A stretch of DNA of 64,000 nt from an uncultured Paludibacter sp. (GCA_937897985.1 CALCBD010000031.1:62001-126000); one strand, 5' to 3'. Shown: positions 24,467 to 33,200, counted from the first letter of the stretch. Notes: a model not told the origin generated them from the letters alone. Made by a program: numbers and translations.

Positions 24467-27400
24467 TTAAAATTCAACATTTAAACCTACAATGAAAGTA
24501 CGGGTTTGTGGATAAGTTCCCCAGTCGATGCCCTGAACAGTTCCGCTGTTACCCCATTGATTTACTTCAGGATCGAAGCCAAGGTATTTGGTCATTGTAA
24601 AAAGGTTCGAAGCTGTCAGATAGGGTTGTAGTTTTGATAATCCAAGCTTTTTCAATTTCGATGGAGTTACATTGTACGATAAAGTAACATCTTTTATTTT
24701 CAGATAACTTCCGTCTTCTACGAAATAGGATGAAATCTTCATGTCGTATCCGGCTTTGGGAATTGTGGTAATCATTCCCGGACGACGCCAGCGGTCGAGT
24801 ACACGGGTCGATTGGTTTTTGGCGTCGTACATTCCTTCGGTTTCCATGCGCGAAGCATTGAAAATGTCATTTCCGTACGAACCCTGAATCAGAACGCTTA
24901 ATCCAAAGTTTTTATATGAAAATACGTTTGTCATTCCGTATGTAAAGTCCGGATTCGGATTGCCGATTTCTGCTTTGTCCGAGTCGGTAATGGACCCATC
25001 GCCGTTTACATCCCTGTAAATCAGCTCTCCGGTTTCAGGATCAACGCCATCGCTGAAGTATCCGTAAAATCTTCCGAGTGATTGTGATGGCTCATTTCTG
25101 ACAACGAATTCGGTAATATTTTCACTTGTTTTTGCTGTGTTGTACACCTGCGAAAGTACTAACTTAGTCAATTGGTTTTTATTGGTAGATATATTAAAAT
25201 CTGTTGACCAGTTGAAGTTTTTGCTATTGATGTTTTTTGAATTTATTGAGAATTCAAATCCTTTGTTTGACATTTCTCCTTCGTTTCGGGTGATGGTTGA
25301 TGCTGTTGATGCTCCCGGAGGAAGACTTACATACATCAACATATTCGTGGTGTATTTTGAATAATAATCGATGGCGAAAGTCAGTCTGTTTTTTAAGATG
25401 GTAAGGTCAAGACCCACATTTGTCTGAGTCATTGTTTCCCAAGTTAAATCTGCCGTTCTCAGTTCGTTCTGTGTGATAGTGGGAGTTGCAGTTGATTTGC
25501 CGGGTTGAGTCCAGTCGACACGGTTAATTGCAAATCGTTGTAAATAACTGTAATCCGGTAATCCGGCCTGATTTCCTGTTTGTCCCCAGCCTCCGCGGAT
25601 TTTTAAATCGTCAATCCAGGTCAGGTTTTTCATGAATTTTTCGGAGGAAATACGCCATGCTGCCGAAGCTGAAGGAAAATATCCCCAGCGATGATCGGGA
25701 TTCAGTTTTGATGACCCATCCACACGCATGTTGACTGTTGCCAGGTATTTACCATCGTAGTTATAAGCCAGTCGGCCAACATAGGACATCATTGCCCATG
25801 CTGATTCGTAACTTCCTCCACCCTGCGATACTTTATTTCCTGCATTTACTGTTTTAATACTTCCATCGTGGAAATATTCCGAACTAACGTATGATTTGCT
25901 GTATTGGCTTGTGGTACCTGATGTTCCGCCCATAAAGTCAATCCTGTGCAAACCGAATGATTGATTATAACTCAAAATATTGTCATAAATCATTACTGTA
26001 CCGATGGAACGATCGTCGGTGGCAACACCTCCGGTGCTTCTTCCATAACCTGTTTTCACCGGGTCGAGAAAACTTGTGCTGTTATTGTAGAGGCGATCCA
26101 GAGTAACCGATGAACGTAATTTTAAATTCGGTAAAAAAGTGATTTCTGCACTTCCTGTGCTTACAAGTCTGTTGTTGAGCGATTTGTTATCGGCTGTACG
26201 CGACATGTTTTCAACCGGTGAAGTGATGTTGACACCATAGAAATTATCATAATACTGACCGGGATTATTTTCGTCCCAAACAGGAGCGTAGGTTGGAGCA
26301 TTGATGACCGAAAGTACCACACCCGCACGGTTGGCTCCCAATCCGCTGACAATACCATTGTTTTTATAATCGGAATACGATATGTTGGCACCAATCTTTA
26401 ACCACGGGCGAATTTGATTTTCAATGTTCGACCGGAAATTGAACCGTTCGAAGTAAGCCACTTTAATGATTCCCTGTTCGCCTGTATAACCAGCCGAAAG
26501 ATAATAATTTAATTTGTCGGTGGCATTTGAAATTGAAAGCTGATAATTCTGAGTCAGTGCGTTTTTGAATGTTTCGTCGTACCAGTCGGTTTTATCGGTA
26601 AGTGTAGCCGGTAATACGATGGTCGAACCCATGTCATCAAGCAATTCGCGGTATTGAGCTACATTAAGCGACTCAATTTTTTTAGTCAGGCTTGTAAAAC
26701 CACCGTAGGCATTCATCGAAATTTTGGCTTTTCCGTTCGAACCTGTTTTAGTGGTGATTAAAATTACACCGTTGGCTGCTCTCGAACCATATATGGCTGC
26801 AGAAGATGCATCCTTCAGTACCTGTATGCTCTCAATGTCGTTAGCTGAAAGAAATGAAATATTATCAAGTGTCACTCCATCAACTACATAAAGCGGGTCG
26901 TTGCTCGAGTTCATTGATGTTGCACCACGTACACGGATGACCATGCCTTCGCCGGGAAGTCCGTTGGGTTTTATAACCGAAACCCCTGCTGCTTTCCCCT
27001 GCAAAGCCTGATCGGCCGAAACTATGGGTCGCTGATCGAGATCCTTTGTTGATATTGATGTGATAGCTGTGGTTACATCGCGTTTTTTTACCGATCCATA
27101 GCCTATCACCACAACTTCATCGAGTGCTTTTGTATCCTCCGAGAGAACAACTCTGATGTTTTTCCCCGATCCGACACTGATTTCTTTCGGATTCATACCG
27201 ATATAACTTACAACCAGAATGTCCCTGGGTGATACTTCGATGCTGAATCTGCCGTCGAAGTCGGTTATTGTACCTGTATTTGTTCCTTTTATAAGTACGT
27301 TTGCCCCGATAATCGATTCGTTTTTACTATCGACAACCACACCACTTACGATGTTTTTTTGTGCAATCAGACTGAACGGAACAGCTAATGCTATCATCAG

Positions 27401-27472
27401 TGCATATAGCAACAGTTGATGTCTACTGCCCGGATAAACTGTTCTTTTTTGCTTTTCTTCTGTGATTTTCAT
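24467..27472 (-). CDS. susC: SusC/RagA-family TonB-dependent outer-membrane transporter
   Basis: 1001 residues. An N-terminal signal (YALMIALAVPFSLIAQ, ending near residue 38), a carboxypeptidase-D-like regulatory domain (VSGVVVDSKNESIIGANVLIKGTNTG), TonB-box region ALDEVVVIGYGSVKKRD, plug domain (VIRVRGATSMNSSNDPLYVVDG), then a 22-stranded barrel ending in an aromatic-rich FIVGLNVEF. No N-terminal STN domain, so it probably does not signal through an anti-sigma factor. It imports oligosaccharides with SusD, energised by TonB. Second gene of the operon, 23 bp after the GH3 gene. Confidence 0.97.
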   Translation of the reverse strand: MKITEEKQKRTVYPGSRHQLLLYALMIALAVPFSLIAQKNIVSGVVVDSKNESIIGANVLIKGTNTGTITDFDGRFSIEVSPRDILVVSYIGMNPKEISVGSGKNIRVVLSEDTKALDEVVVIGYGSVKKRDVTTAITSISTKDLDQRPIVSADQALQGKAAGVSVIKPNGLPGEGMVIRVRGATSMNSSNDPLYVVDGVTLDNISFLSANDIESIQVLKDASSAAIYGSRAANGVILITTKTGSNGKAKISMNAYGGFTSLTKKIESLNVAQYRELLDDMGSTIVLPATLTDKTDWYDETFKNALTQNYQLSISNATDKLNYYLSAGYTGEQGIIKVAYFERFNFRSNIENQIRPWLKIGANISYSDYKNNGIVSGLGANRAGVVLSVINAPTYAPVWDENNPGQYYDNFYGVNITSPVENMSRTADNKSLNNRLVSTGSAEITFLPNLKLRSSVTLDRLYNNSTSFLDPVKTGYGRSTGGVATDDRSIGTVMIYDNILSYNQSFGLHRIDFMGGTSGTTSQYSKSYVSSEYFHDGSIKTVNAGNKVSQGGGSYESAWAMMSYVGRLAYNYDGKYLATVNMRVDGSSKLNPDHRWGYFPSASAAWRISSEKFMKNLTWIDDLKIRGGWGQTGNQAGLPDYSYLQRFAINRVDWTQPGKSTATPTITQNELRTADLTWETMTQTNVGLDLTILKNRLTFAIDYYSKYTTNMLMYVSLPPGASTASTITRNEGEMSNKGFEFSINSKNINSKNFNWSTDFNISTNKNQLTKLVLSQVYNTAKTSENITEFVVRNEPSQSLGRFYGYFSDGVDPETGELIYRDVNGDGSITDSDKAEIGNPNPDFTYGMTNVFSYKNFGLSVLIQGSYGNDIFNASRMETEGMYDAKNQSTRVLDRWRRPGMITTIPKAGYDMKISSYFVEDGSYLKIKDVTLSYNVTPSKLKKLGLSKLQPYLTASNLFTMTKYLGFDPEVNQWGNSGTVQGIDWGTYPQTRTFIVGLNVEF

Positions 27473-27495
27473 TGATTTAATTTTTACTGGTTTTA

Positions 27496-29802
27496 TTATT
27501 TATATGTTATTTTTGTTTTCAATTTTCCTACTGATATTTCAAAATCACCCGGCTCGGTAATCCATTGGTTTTGCTGATTAACAAATGCAATATCTTTAGC
27601 TGTGATTTCAAAACTTACAGTTTTCTTTTCGCCGGGTTGCAGATTGATTTTTTCAAATCGTCTCAACCGTTTGACGTCGGGTGTGATAGTGGCGTATAAA
27701 TCGCTGGTGTAAAGCAAAACAACTTCTTTGCCTGCCCGTTTTCCTGTGTTTTTTACATCGACATCAATTTTGATTTTGTCTCCATTCGAAAATTCTTTGG
27801 CAGAAACTTTCAGTTGACTGTACTCAAATGTTGTGTAACTTAAACCAAAACCGAATTCGTACATAGGATTGTAATCCGACTCATAAACATAAGCTCCATC
27901 GGCTCTTTTCTGCTCCTCGGAGGGCTTATGATAATAGGTTACAATTGAATTAGGATACGATGGGTAGGTATAAGGTAATTTTCCGGAGGGGTTAACATCT
28001 CCGAATAAAATTCCGGCTAAGGCATCAGCTCCGTAATTGCCCGGCAGATAAGTTTGAACCACTGCCGCCATCGATGGCTCAATCTCACTGAAACACCGTG
28101 GACGTCCCTCGTTCAAAACTAAAATCACGGGTTTCCCGCTTTTCGAAATTTCACGAGCCAGCTTTAACTGATTCGAACTGAGAGTCAGATCATTCAAATC
28201 ACCCGGTTTTTCGGCATACGAATTTTCACCCAGACATAAAATTACTGCATCTGCTGTTTTGGCAGCTGCTATAGCCTCTTTCATTCCGTTTTCATAATCT
28301 TCAAAATATTTGCCTTCTTCGTTATAACTTACTCCGGGTATGTATTTTACATTATTTATCCCGATTTCGTTTTGAATGGCTTCGACTATTGTGTTGAATT
28401 TTGATGTATATCGTTCGGTTTTTTCACCCTGCCACGAATAACTCCAGCCACCGTTCAGAGTACGTATGCTGTTTGCGTTGGGTCCGCAAACCAATACTTT
28501 TGAGCTTTTCGACAATGGAAGTATTTCTCCTTTGTTTTTCAGCAGTGTGATTGCATCTGCCGCCGATTCGTAGGATAATCGTGCTGATTTTTCAGAACCG
28601 AATTCAGGGTAATCTTTAATATTTGTCACAGGATGTTCCCATAAGCCTAACTTCAGTTTCATTTTCAGAATTCGTCTTACCGCATCATCAATCCGGCTTT
28701 CTTTTACTTCGCCGGATTTAACCAGCGCTATCAGATCGTTACAAAAACTTTCGTATTCGTAAGGAATCATCGACATGTCAATTCCTGCATTGATTGATAG
28801 TTTTATCGCTTCTTTATTATCTTTTGCAATTTTATCGCGGGTATGCAGGTTGATGATGTCCATCCAGTCGCTCACCACTACTCCCCCGAATTTGAGCTTA
28901 TCTTTCAGCAATCCGGTTATAATATCGTAACTTGAATGCACCGACACGCCGTTGATGATGCCTGAATTGATCATCACTGCTTCGGCACCTGCTTCGATAG
29001 CCGCTTTGAATGGTGCCAAATGATATTCTGTCAATACATTGTCCGGAATAAATGCCGGAGTCCTGTCCTTGCCCGATACAGGAACAGAATATCCCATGAA
29101 ATGTTTCAGACAGGAAGCAACTTTATACGGACTTTGAACACTATCGCTCATACCTTCGTAACCTTTAACCATTTGTACTCCCATTATTTCGGTTAAATAC
29201 GGATCTTCGCCGAATCCTTCAAACTGGCGTGAGAACCGTGGATCGGCTCCTAAATCCAAAACAGGTGAAAAATTCCATGGAATTCCGCTTGCCCTTGTTT
29301 CGTATGCCGTGACTCTTGCCATATTGTATGCATTGACAGGATTAAATGATGCGGCTATCGTAATTTGCTGGGGAAACATAATAGCTCCGTCGGTATAGGT
29401 TGTTCCGTGTGTGGCGTCGATCCCGTATATTACAGGTATTTTCATTCTTGTTTCGTCAATAGCAACTTTTTGTATCAACGAAATGATTTCATTCCACTGT
29501 GCGGGTGGCAATGCGTAATTGTTGGTGGTATTCAGTATTGAACCTATATGGTATTCTTTTATGGCTTTCCGCAACCTGAGTGTATCAATGGAAAAAGGTT
29601 CGTTGCTGGCATGCCTGTTTTTACCGTTCCCGACGACATCGAGCGTAATTTGAGCCATCTGACCTACTTTTTCTTCGAGTGTCATTTTCGAAAGAATAGC
29701 TTCTGCCTTTTGGTCGGTTGAATTTTCCGTTTTCGGATTACACGATGTGAAAAATAATACAAAGAAAAAAATAAATGCGCTGATAATGGGATGTTTAGTC
29801 AT
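27496..29802 (-). CDS. Periplasmic GH3 beta-glucosidase lipoprotein
   Basis: 768 residues, lipobox FFTSC (Cys21). Catalytic domain with PVIYGIDATHGTTY, NFSPVLDLGADPRFSRQFEGFGEDP, SCLKHFMGYS and nucleophile Asp312 in GGVVVSDWMDI; second domain LNEGRPRCFSEIEP, PGNYGADALAGILFGDVNPSGKLPYTYP; C-terminal fibronectin-III-like domain. The BglX-like layout suggests exo-beta-glucosidase activity that finishes oligosaccharides imported by SusCD. First gene of the PUL operon. Two GTGT-N7-ACA operators and a minus-strand -7 box lie directly upstream. A GH3 gene also accompanies GH30 in known beta-1,6-glucan loci. Confidence 0.92.
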   Translation of the reverse strand: MTKHPIISAFIFFFVLFFTSCNPKTENSTDQKAEAILSKMTLEEKVGQMAQITLDVVGNGKNRHASNEPFSIDTLRLRKAIKEYHIGSILNTTNNYALPPAQWNEIISLIQKVAIDETRMKIPVIYGIDATHGTTYTDGAIMFPQQITIAASFNPVNAYNMARVTAYETRASGIPWNFSPVLDLGADPRFSRQFEGFGEDPYLTEIMGVQMVKGYEGMSDSVQSPYKVASCLKHFMGYSVPVSGKDRTPAFIPDNVLTEYHLAPFKAAIEAGAEAVMINSGIINGVSVHSSYDIITGLLKDKLKFGGVVVSDWMDIINLHTRDKIAKDNKEAIKLSINAGIDMSMIPYEYESFCNDLIALVKSGEVKESRIDDAVRRILKMKLKLGLWEHPVTNIKDYPEFGSEKSARLSYESAADAITLLKNKGEILPLSKSSKVLVCGPNANSIRTLNGGWSYSWQGEKTERYTSKFNTIVEAIQNEIGINNVKYIPGVSYNEEGKYFEDYENGMKEAIAAAKTADAVILCLGENSYAEKPGDLNDLTLSSNQLKLAREISKSGKPVILVLNEGRPRCFSEIEPSMAAVVQTYLPGNYGADALAGILFGDVNPSGKLPYTYPSYPNSIVTYYHKPSEEQKRADGAYVYESDYNPMYEFGFGLSYTTFEYSQLKVSAKEFSNGDKIKIDVDVKNTGKRAGKEVVLLYTSDLYATITPDVKRLRRFEKINLQPGEKKTVSFEITAKDIAFVNQQNQWITEPGDFEISVGKLKTKITYK

Positions 29803-29836
29803 TTTTTATAAATGTGAATAATTGCTGAAAATAGTA

Positions 29837-29857
29837 TTAGTGTCATTTAAACAATAA
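29837..29857. promoter_or_regulatory. Candidate Nudix-repressor operator 1
   Basis: GTGT-N7-ACAA within the 5' untranslated region of the PUL operon, 35 bp upstream of the GH3 start. It shares spacing and outer TTA/TAA context with the two near-perfect copies. Weakest half-site is the right one (ACAA for ACAC). Confidence 0.5.
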
Positions 29858-29896
29858 GTTTGTGACGGCAAAAATAAAATATATTTTCATAGTATC

Positions 29897-29904
29897 CAAA
29901 TATA
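29897..29904 (-). promoter_or_regulatory. -7 box of the PUL operon
   Basis: Minus-strand TATATTTG, identical to the -7 box in front of the SGNH gene at 30.65 kb. The operator at 29905-29925 abuts it and would cover the -33 region. Confidence 0.5.
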
Positions 29905-29925
29905 TTCGTGTTTATTTTACACTAA
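29905..29925. promoter_or_regulatory. Candidate Nudix-repressor operator 2
   Basis: 21-bp imperfect palindrome TT-n-GTGT-N7-ACAC-n-AA. It differs from the copy at 30686-30706 by only 2 of 21 bases although the flanks differ, which indicates selection on the site. Confidence 0.7.
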
Positions 29926-29962
29926 GTATTTGAAATTATTTATAAATGCATGAATAACAGTG

Positions 29963-30601
29963 TTATAGCCCGGACTTAATTTTTGAAGCAATTATTTCTG
30001 CCATTTCTTTTGCCCCTTTTTCATTCGGGTGAATATTATCGGGGAAACTGGCTTTCTGATTGCTCATAGCAGTGTTCAGATCAATAAGCGGAAGTTTGTT
30101 TTTTTGTGCAATTCTGCGTATAGCCGGTATCACTACCTTTGTTAATGTCGAGTCATTTATCCCCCATTCTGTTTTAAAAACCGGAACCGGGAGACAAACA
30201 AATATTTTCGGAGACGTAGAAATGGTATTCAGAGTGTCAATCAACGACTGGTAGTCTTTTTCGAAATCGGAGGCATAATGGTTTTGTGGCTTTGTGTCGT
30301 TTGTGCCTAATTTAATTACGATGATATCGGGCCGGTAAACAAAAGTGTTTGAAAATTCTTTACAATTCCAATAAGGGAAATCTCCCTTTTTTTGCATGGT
30401 AGTGGCGCTTCTGCCGCAATTCAGTACATTGTACTTTTTACCTAATATGCTATCGAGCACAACCGGATAACTTGTTTCACTCTGCTTCTGTAAACCGGCA
30501 CCTTCAGTAATACTGTCGCCCACACATGCGACTCTGAGAATTTTTTCGGAACAACTCATCATAAAAAGTATGATAAGCATAGCTGGGATTGTTTTTTTCA
30601 T
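29963..30601 (-). CDS. SGNH/GDSL-family esterase lipoprotein
   Basis: 212 residues with lipobox FMMSC (Cys17). SGNH blocks: ACVGDSITEG (catalytic Ser), NCGRSATTM (block II Gly), IKLGTNDTKP (block III Asn) and DNIHPNEKGA (block V Asp-His). Members of this group are often carbohydrate deacetylases or acyl esterases, here plausibly stripping acyl decorations from the glycan or cell-wall material. It has its own consensus promoter and is flanked by operators, so it is probably co-regulated with the PUL operon but transcribed separately. Alternative: a lysophospholipase-type esterase. Confidence 0.88.
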   Translation of the reverse strand: MKKTIPAMLIILFMMSCSEKILRVACVGDSITEGAGLQKQSETSYPVVLDSILGKKYNVLNCGRSATTMQKKGDFPYWNCKEFSNTFVYRPDIIVIKLGTNDTKPQNHYASDFEKDYQSLIDTLNTISTSPKIFVCLPVPVFKTEWGINDSTLTKVVIPAIRRIAQKNKLPLIDLNTAMSNQKASFPDNIHPNEKGAKEMAEIIASKIKSGL

Positions 30602-30616
30602 TTTCTATATTAAATA

Positions 30617-30637
30617 TAAGTGTCAAAATGACAATAT
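30617..30637. promoter_or_regulatory. Candidate Nudix-repressor operator 3
   Basis: GTGT-N7-ACAA just downstream of the predicted start of SGNH-gene transcription; it also contains the perfect palindrome TGTCAAAATGACA. Confidence 0.5.
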
Positions 30638-30649
30638 GGTTTTGTTTTG

Positions 30650-30681
30650 CAAATATACGGGATTTGATTTTATTGTCCAAA
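30650..30681 (-). promoter_or_regulatory. Promoter of the SGNH esterase gene
   Basis: On the minus strand: -33 TTTG (30681 to 30678), 20-bp spacer, -7 TATATTTG (30657 to 30650). A full match to the Bacteroidota primary sigma consensus, placed between operators 3 and 4. Confidence 0.75.
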
Positions 30682-30685
30682 TTAT

Positions 30686-30706
30686 TTCGTGTTTTATTTA
30701 CACTAA
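30686..30706. promoter_or_regulatory. Candidate Nudix-repressor operator 4
   Basis: Near-duplicate (19 of 21 bases) of operator 2: TT-n-GTGT-N7-ACAC-n-AA. It sits between the divergent promoters of the SGNH gene and the regulator gene. Confidence 0.7.
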
Positions 30707-30744
30707 GCCTGTATTTAAAGTTTGTAAAAATTTTTTTTATTTGC

Positions 30745-30765
30745 AATGTGTGTAATTGACACTAC
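30745..30765. promoter_or_regulatory. Candidate Nudix-repressor operator 5
   Basis: GTGT-N7-ACAC located about 30 bp upstream of the regulator's -7 box TACCTTTG (30794-30801), consistent with autoregulation. Confidence 0.6.
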
Positions 30766-30793
30766 CAATGTATTTTTATATCAGAATTTTATT

Positions 30794-30801
30794 TACCTTT
30801 G
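30794..30801 (+). promoter_or_regulatory. -7 box of the Nudix regulator gene
   Basis: TACCTTTG (consensus TAnnTTTG), 31 bp upstream of the ATG at 30832. No clear -33 box; the region upstream is occupied by operator 5. Confidence 0.5.
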
Positions 30802-30831
30802 TGGCGTTAATAAAATAAACCAACTAATAAT

Positions 30832-31575
30832 ATGACAGATACAACCAACAATCCGTTTGCAAGCTTACCAACCATTTCGGTCGATTGTGTGATATTTGGC
30901 TACCACGAAAATGAATTATCTGTTCTGATACGGAAAGAAGATGTTCCGTTAGACGGAAGAATAATTGAGGAATGGAAACTACCGGGTAACCACATACGAA
31001 GGTCGGAAGATATAAATGCCACTGCTGCCCGTATATTAAAGGAACAAACCGGCCTCGAGGATATTTTTGTAAAGCAGTTTTATGTTTTCAGCGATCCCAA
31101 CCGCCTGAAACGTCGTCCTCAGGATTTTGAATGGGTAAAGCCGCGCCTCGACGATGAGCGTGTAATTACTGTTGGATTTTATTCGCTTATTAATATTAAT
31201 TCTATCGACAATTCAAAACTGATTGATGTAGCCAAATGGGCTAATGCCAACGAAAAGATTGATTTAATGTTCGACCATAACGAAATTTTCACTGAAGCTT
31301 TAAAGAAACTCCGTTATGATTTGTTGCACGAACCACTGATATTTGAGCTTCTCCCCTCAAAATTTACTCTTACCCAGATGCAAAAAGTGTATGAAGTGAT
31401 TTTCAATACATTGTATGATAAAAGAAACTTTCGCCGGAAAATTAATAAAATGCCGTATTTGATTCAGTTAGATGAAATTCAGACCGGAGTTTCACATAAA
31501 CCTGCACGATATTTCAGTTTCGACAGGGATATATATGAAAAGAGCCGAACTGAACGCTTTGATTTCAGGGTTTGA
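30832..31575 (+). CDS. NrtR/AraR-like Nudix-domain transcriptional regulator
   Basis: 247 residues. An N-terminal Nudix-like domain (about 15-145: VDCVIFGYHENELSVLIRKE, EWKLPGNHIRRSEDINATAARILKEQTGLE) in which the Nudix box is degenerate (the canonical REUxEE catalytic glutamates are replaced by RILKEQ), so it probably senses rather than hydrolyses a ligand. The C-terminal part (about 160-230, SKFTLTQMQKVYEVIFNTLYDKRNFRRKINKM) is the winged-helix DNA-binding domain typical of NrtR-type regulators; in Bacteroides, family members control sugar use. It is transcribed away from the SGNH gene, and five related palindromes lie upstream of it and of the PUL operon. No HTCS or ECF sigma regulator is nearby, so it is the likely PUL repressor. 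The ligand, perhaps a glucose-derived metabolite, is unknown. Confidence 0.85.
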   Translation: MTDTTNNPFASLPTISVDCVIFGYHENELSVLIRKEDVPLDGRIIEEWKLPGNHIRRSEDINATAARILKEQTGLEDIFVKQFYVFSDPNRLKRRPQDFEWVKPRLDDERVITVGFYSLININSIDNSKLIDVAKWANANEKIDLMFDHNEIFTEALKKLRYDLLHEPLIFELLPSKFTLTQMQKVYEVIFNTLYDKRNFRRKINKMPYLIQLDEIQTGVSHKPARYFSFDRDIYEKSRTERFDFRV

Positions 31576-31585
31576 CAGGATTCTG

Positions 31586-31867
31586 TTAAATGGAGAGTTT
31601 GTCAATTCCTTTGATGGTGTTAGTGACTTTCATGATAAAAATATAAACGATTGGTATCAACGAAAGTGCATTTGCCCAGATCAGTGGAGCATCCATTAGT
31701 AAAATGCCGTAAACAAGCCACAATGTGATACATACTACCACAATGCAGTACATAAGAAGTGAAATGCTGTGTGTGTCCTTTGATCTGAAAACTTTAATTG
31801 CCTGCGGAAACTGATTTAATACTGAAAGTAAAGAGGCTGAAAATCCCACGATTTCTACTGTTGTCAT
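31586..31867 (-). CDS. SemiSWEET sugar transporter (PQ-loop, MtN3 family)
   Basis: 93 residues with three membrane helices (about 6-22, 38-58, 64-82) and the PQ-loop signature NQFPQAIKVFRSKDTHSIS. SemiSWEETs dimerise to form an inner-membrane, energy-independent sugar uniporter. It converges with the Nudix regulator gene (10-bp gap) and lies next to the glucan PUL, so glucose or a disaccharide is a reasonable but unproven substrate. A full consensus promoter precedes it. Confidence 0.88.
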   Translation of the reverse strand: MTTVEIVGFSASLLSVLNQFPQAIKVFRSKDTHSISLLMYCIVVVCITLWLVYGILLMDAPLIWANALSLIPIVYIFIMKVTNTIKGIDKLSI

Positions 31868-31888
31868 CTTCTGATTTTAATTTGGGTT

Positions 31889-31920
31889 CAAAGATACATG
31901 TTTTATAGAACTGAAACAAA
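31889..31920 (-). promoter_or_regulatory. Promoter of the SemiSWEET gene
   Basis: Minus strand: TTTG (31920 to 31917), 20-bp spacer, TATCTTTG (31896 to 31889). The -33 box overlaps the T tract of the upstream gene's terminator. Confidence 0.7.
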
Positions 31921-31958
31921 AAAGTGGCTGTTCAAATTCATTGAGCAGCCACTTTTTT
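31918..31958 (-). terminator. Terminator after the T9SS triple-repeat gene
   Basis: Perfect 13-bp stem (AAAAAAGTGGCTG / CAGCCACTTTTTT) with 15-nt loop, T-rich on the minus strand. Confidence 0.88.
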
Positions 31959-31971
31959 GTACAAATTTATA

Positions 31972-33141
31972 TTATTTTACCGATACTTTTTTAGTTGCAC
32001 CATCAACATTTACAATATAGAGTCCGGGATTTAATTTTTTAGAATTGAAAGTTCCGCTCAGATTTTTATTCTCAATGTTCCGACCTGTAATGTCGTATAC
32101 AATTACATTCGAAATTACATTTTCGACGATGAGCTCATTATTCAGGCTATAAATATTATTTGTAGCTTCTTTTGCAGTTGTAAAACCGCTCAGGCTTTTT
32201 TTCCATGCCACAACTGAAATTGAGGTATTGGCATCATCGGGATAGGTAGCCGTACGATCGGGATATTTATCACCCTTTAAATCCGCTTCAACATAATTCC
32301 AATCCGCTTTATTATAAATATTATAGTAGATTTTCATTACCATAGGAATACTGAAAGAGAAAGTTCCATCCTGATTTTTAACGGCCTTCATTGCTTTTGT
32401 CATGTCCCATCCCAGAAAATCGCCCTGTATAAAAATACTGTCGGTGCCTGCAGGTACTGTTACTTTAATATTGATTGTACCTGTTTTAGCCGGGTCAAAT
32501 ATTCCTTCAAATGCATTTACCACAACCGCTGTACTGTTGTCGGTAGTACCGTATACAAAGTTGGCTTTGGGATCGGTTTGCTGATATGACCATGCCGGAC
32601 CTGCACAAAATTTAAATTCCATGTTTTTGGCATCCATGCTATGTACTTTTATTGAGAATACCTTCCCGTTTATATCTTCTGATACAAAAGTCATTTTTGT
32701 GTCGTCCGACGGACTGCTCCAACCATTAAAACTACCAACAAGATACAACACTTTTACATCAGCAGGGACTAATGCTTCAATAGTTACATCGCGTTCGTCG
32801 GGAACAAAAGTTTCCAGCCATTTAGCTACTACATCCATTGCCGACCATGTCCTGTCGGTTATTGCTGCTCCGGTTGCATCTTTCTCAATGTATTTCCAGT
32901 CCGGACCACTTAAATACTGATATTTCATGTCGGCTGTTGCAGCAGGTAAATCAATTCTGAAATGGGTTTCATCGATTTTTGTTAATGCCGAAGCAGATGG
33001 GTTCCATCCGTTCATTTCGCCTGTAATGTAACAGGCTTTGGTACCTGCAGGTACAGTTACATTGTAAGTTAATGCCGATACTGACTGAGTCAGGGCAAAT
33101 GCGCTCAGAAGAGCAACTACAAGAGTAAAGATTTTTTTCAT
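31972..33141 (-). CDS. T9SS-exported protein with three starch-binding-like beta-sandwich repeats
   Basis: Signal peptide MKKIFTLVVALLSAFALTQSVSA; I place the start at 33141 because the upstream in-frame ATG (33165) adds a non-signal stretch. Three tandem modules of about 95 residues each open with a similar strand and a W-containing loop: YNVTVPAGTKACYITGEMNGW, IEALVPADVKVLYLVGSFNGW and IKVTVPAGTDSIFIQGDFLGW. They resemble CBM20/CBM48-type or SusE/F-like domains. The last 75 residues (VISNVIVYDITGRNIENKNLS ... GLYIVNVDGATKKVSVK) are a type A T9SS sorting domain, so it is secreted and surface-attached. No catalytic motif, so probably glycan binding. Its own promoter (TTG-N20-TACTTTTG) is upstream. 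Confidence 0.82.
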   Translation of the reverse strand: MKKIFTLVVALLSAFALTQSVSALTYNVTVPAGTKACYITGEMNGWNPSASALTKIDETHFRIDLPAATADMKYQYLSGPDWKYIEKDATGAAITDRTWSAMDVVAKWLETFVPDERDVTIEALVPADVKVLYLVGSFNGWSSPSDDTKMTFVSEDINGKVFSIKVHSMDAKNMEFKFCAGPAWSYQQTDPKANFVYGTTDNSTAVVVNAFEGIFDPAKTGTINIKVTVPAGTDSIFIQGDFLGWDMTKAMKAVKNQDGTFSFSIPMVMKIYYNIYNKADWNYVEADLKGDKYPDRTATYPDDANTSISVVAWKKSLSGFTTAKEATNNIYSLNNELIVENVISNVIVYDITGRNIENKNLSGTFNSKKLNPGLYIVNVDGATKKVSVK

Positions 33142-33200
33142 GATACTAAAAATTAAGAATTTCAAATATTGGTTTTTTTATCTCTGTTTTTTCAACGTGT

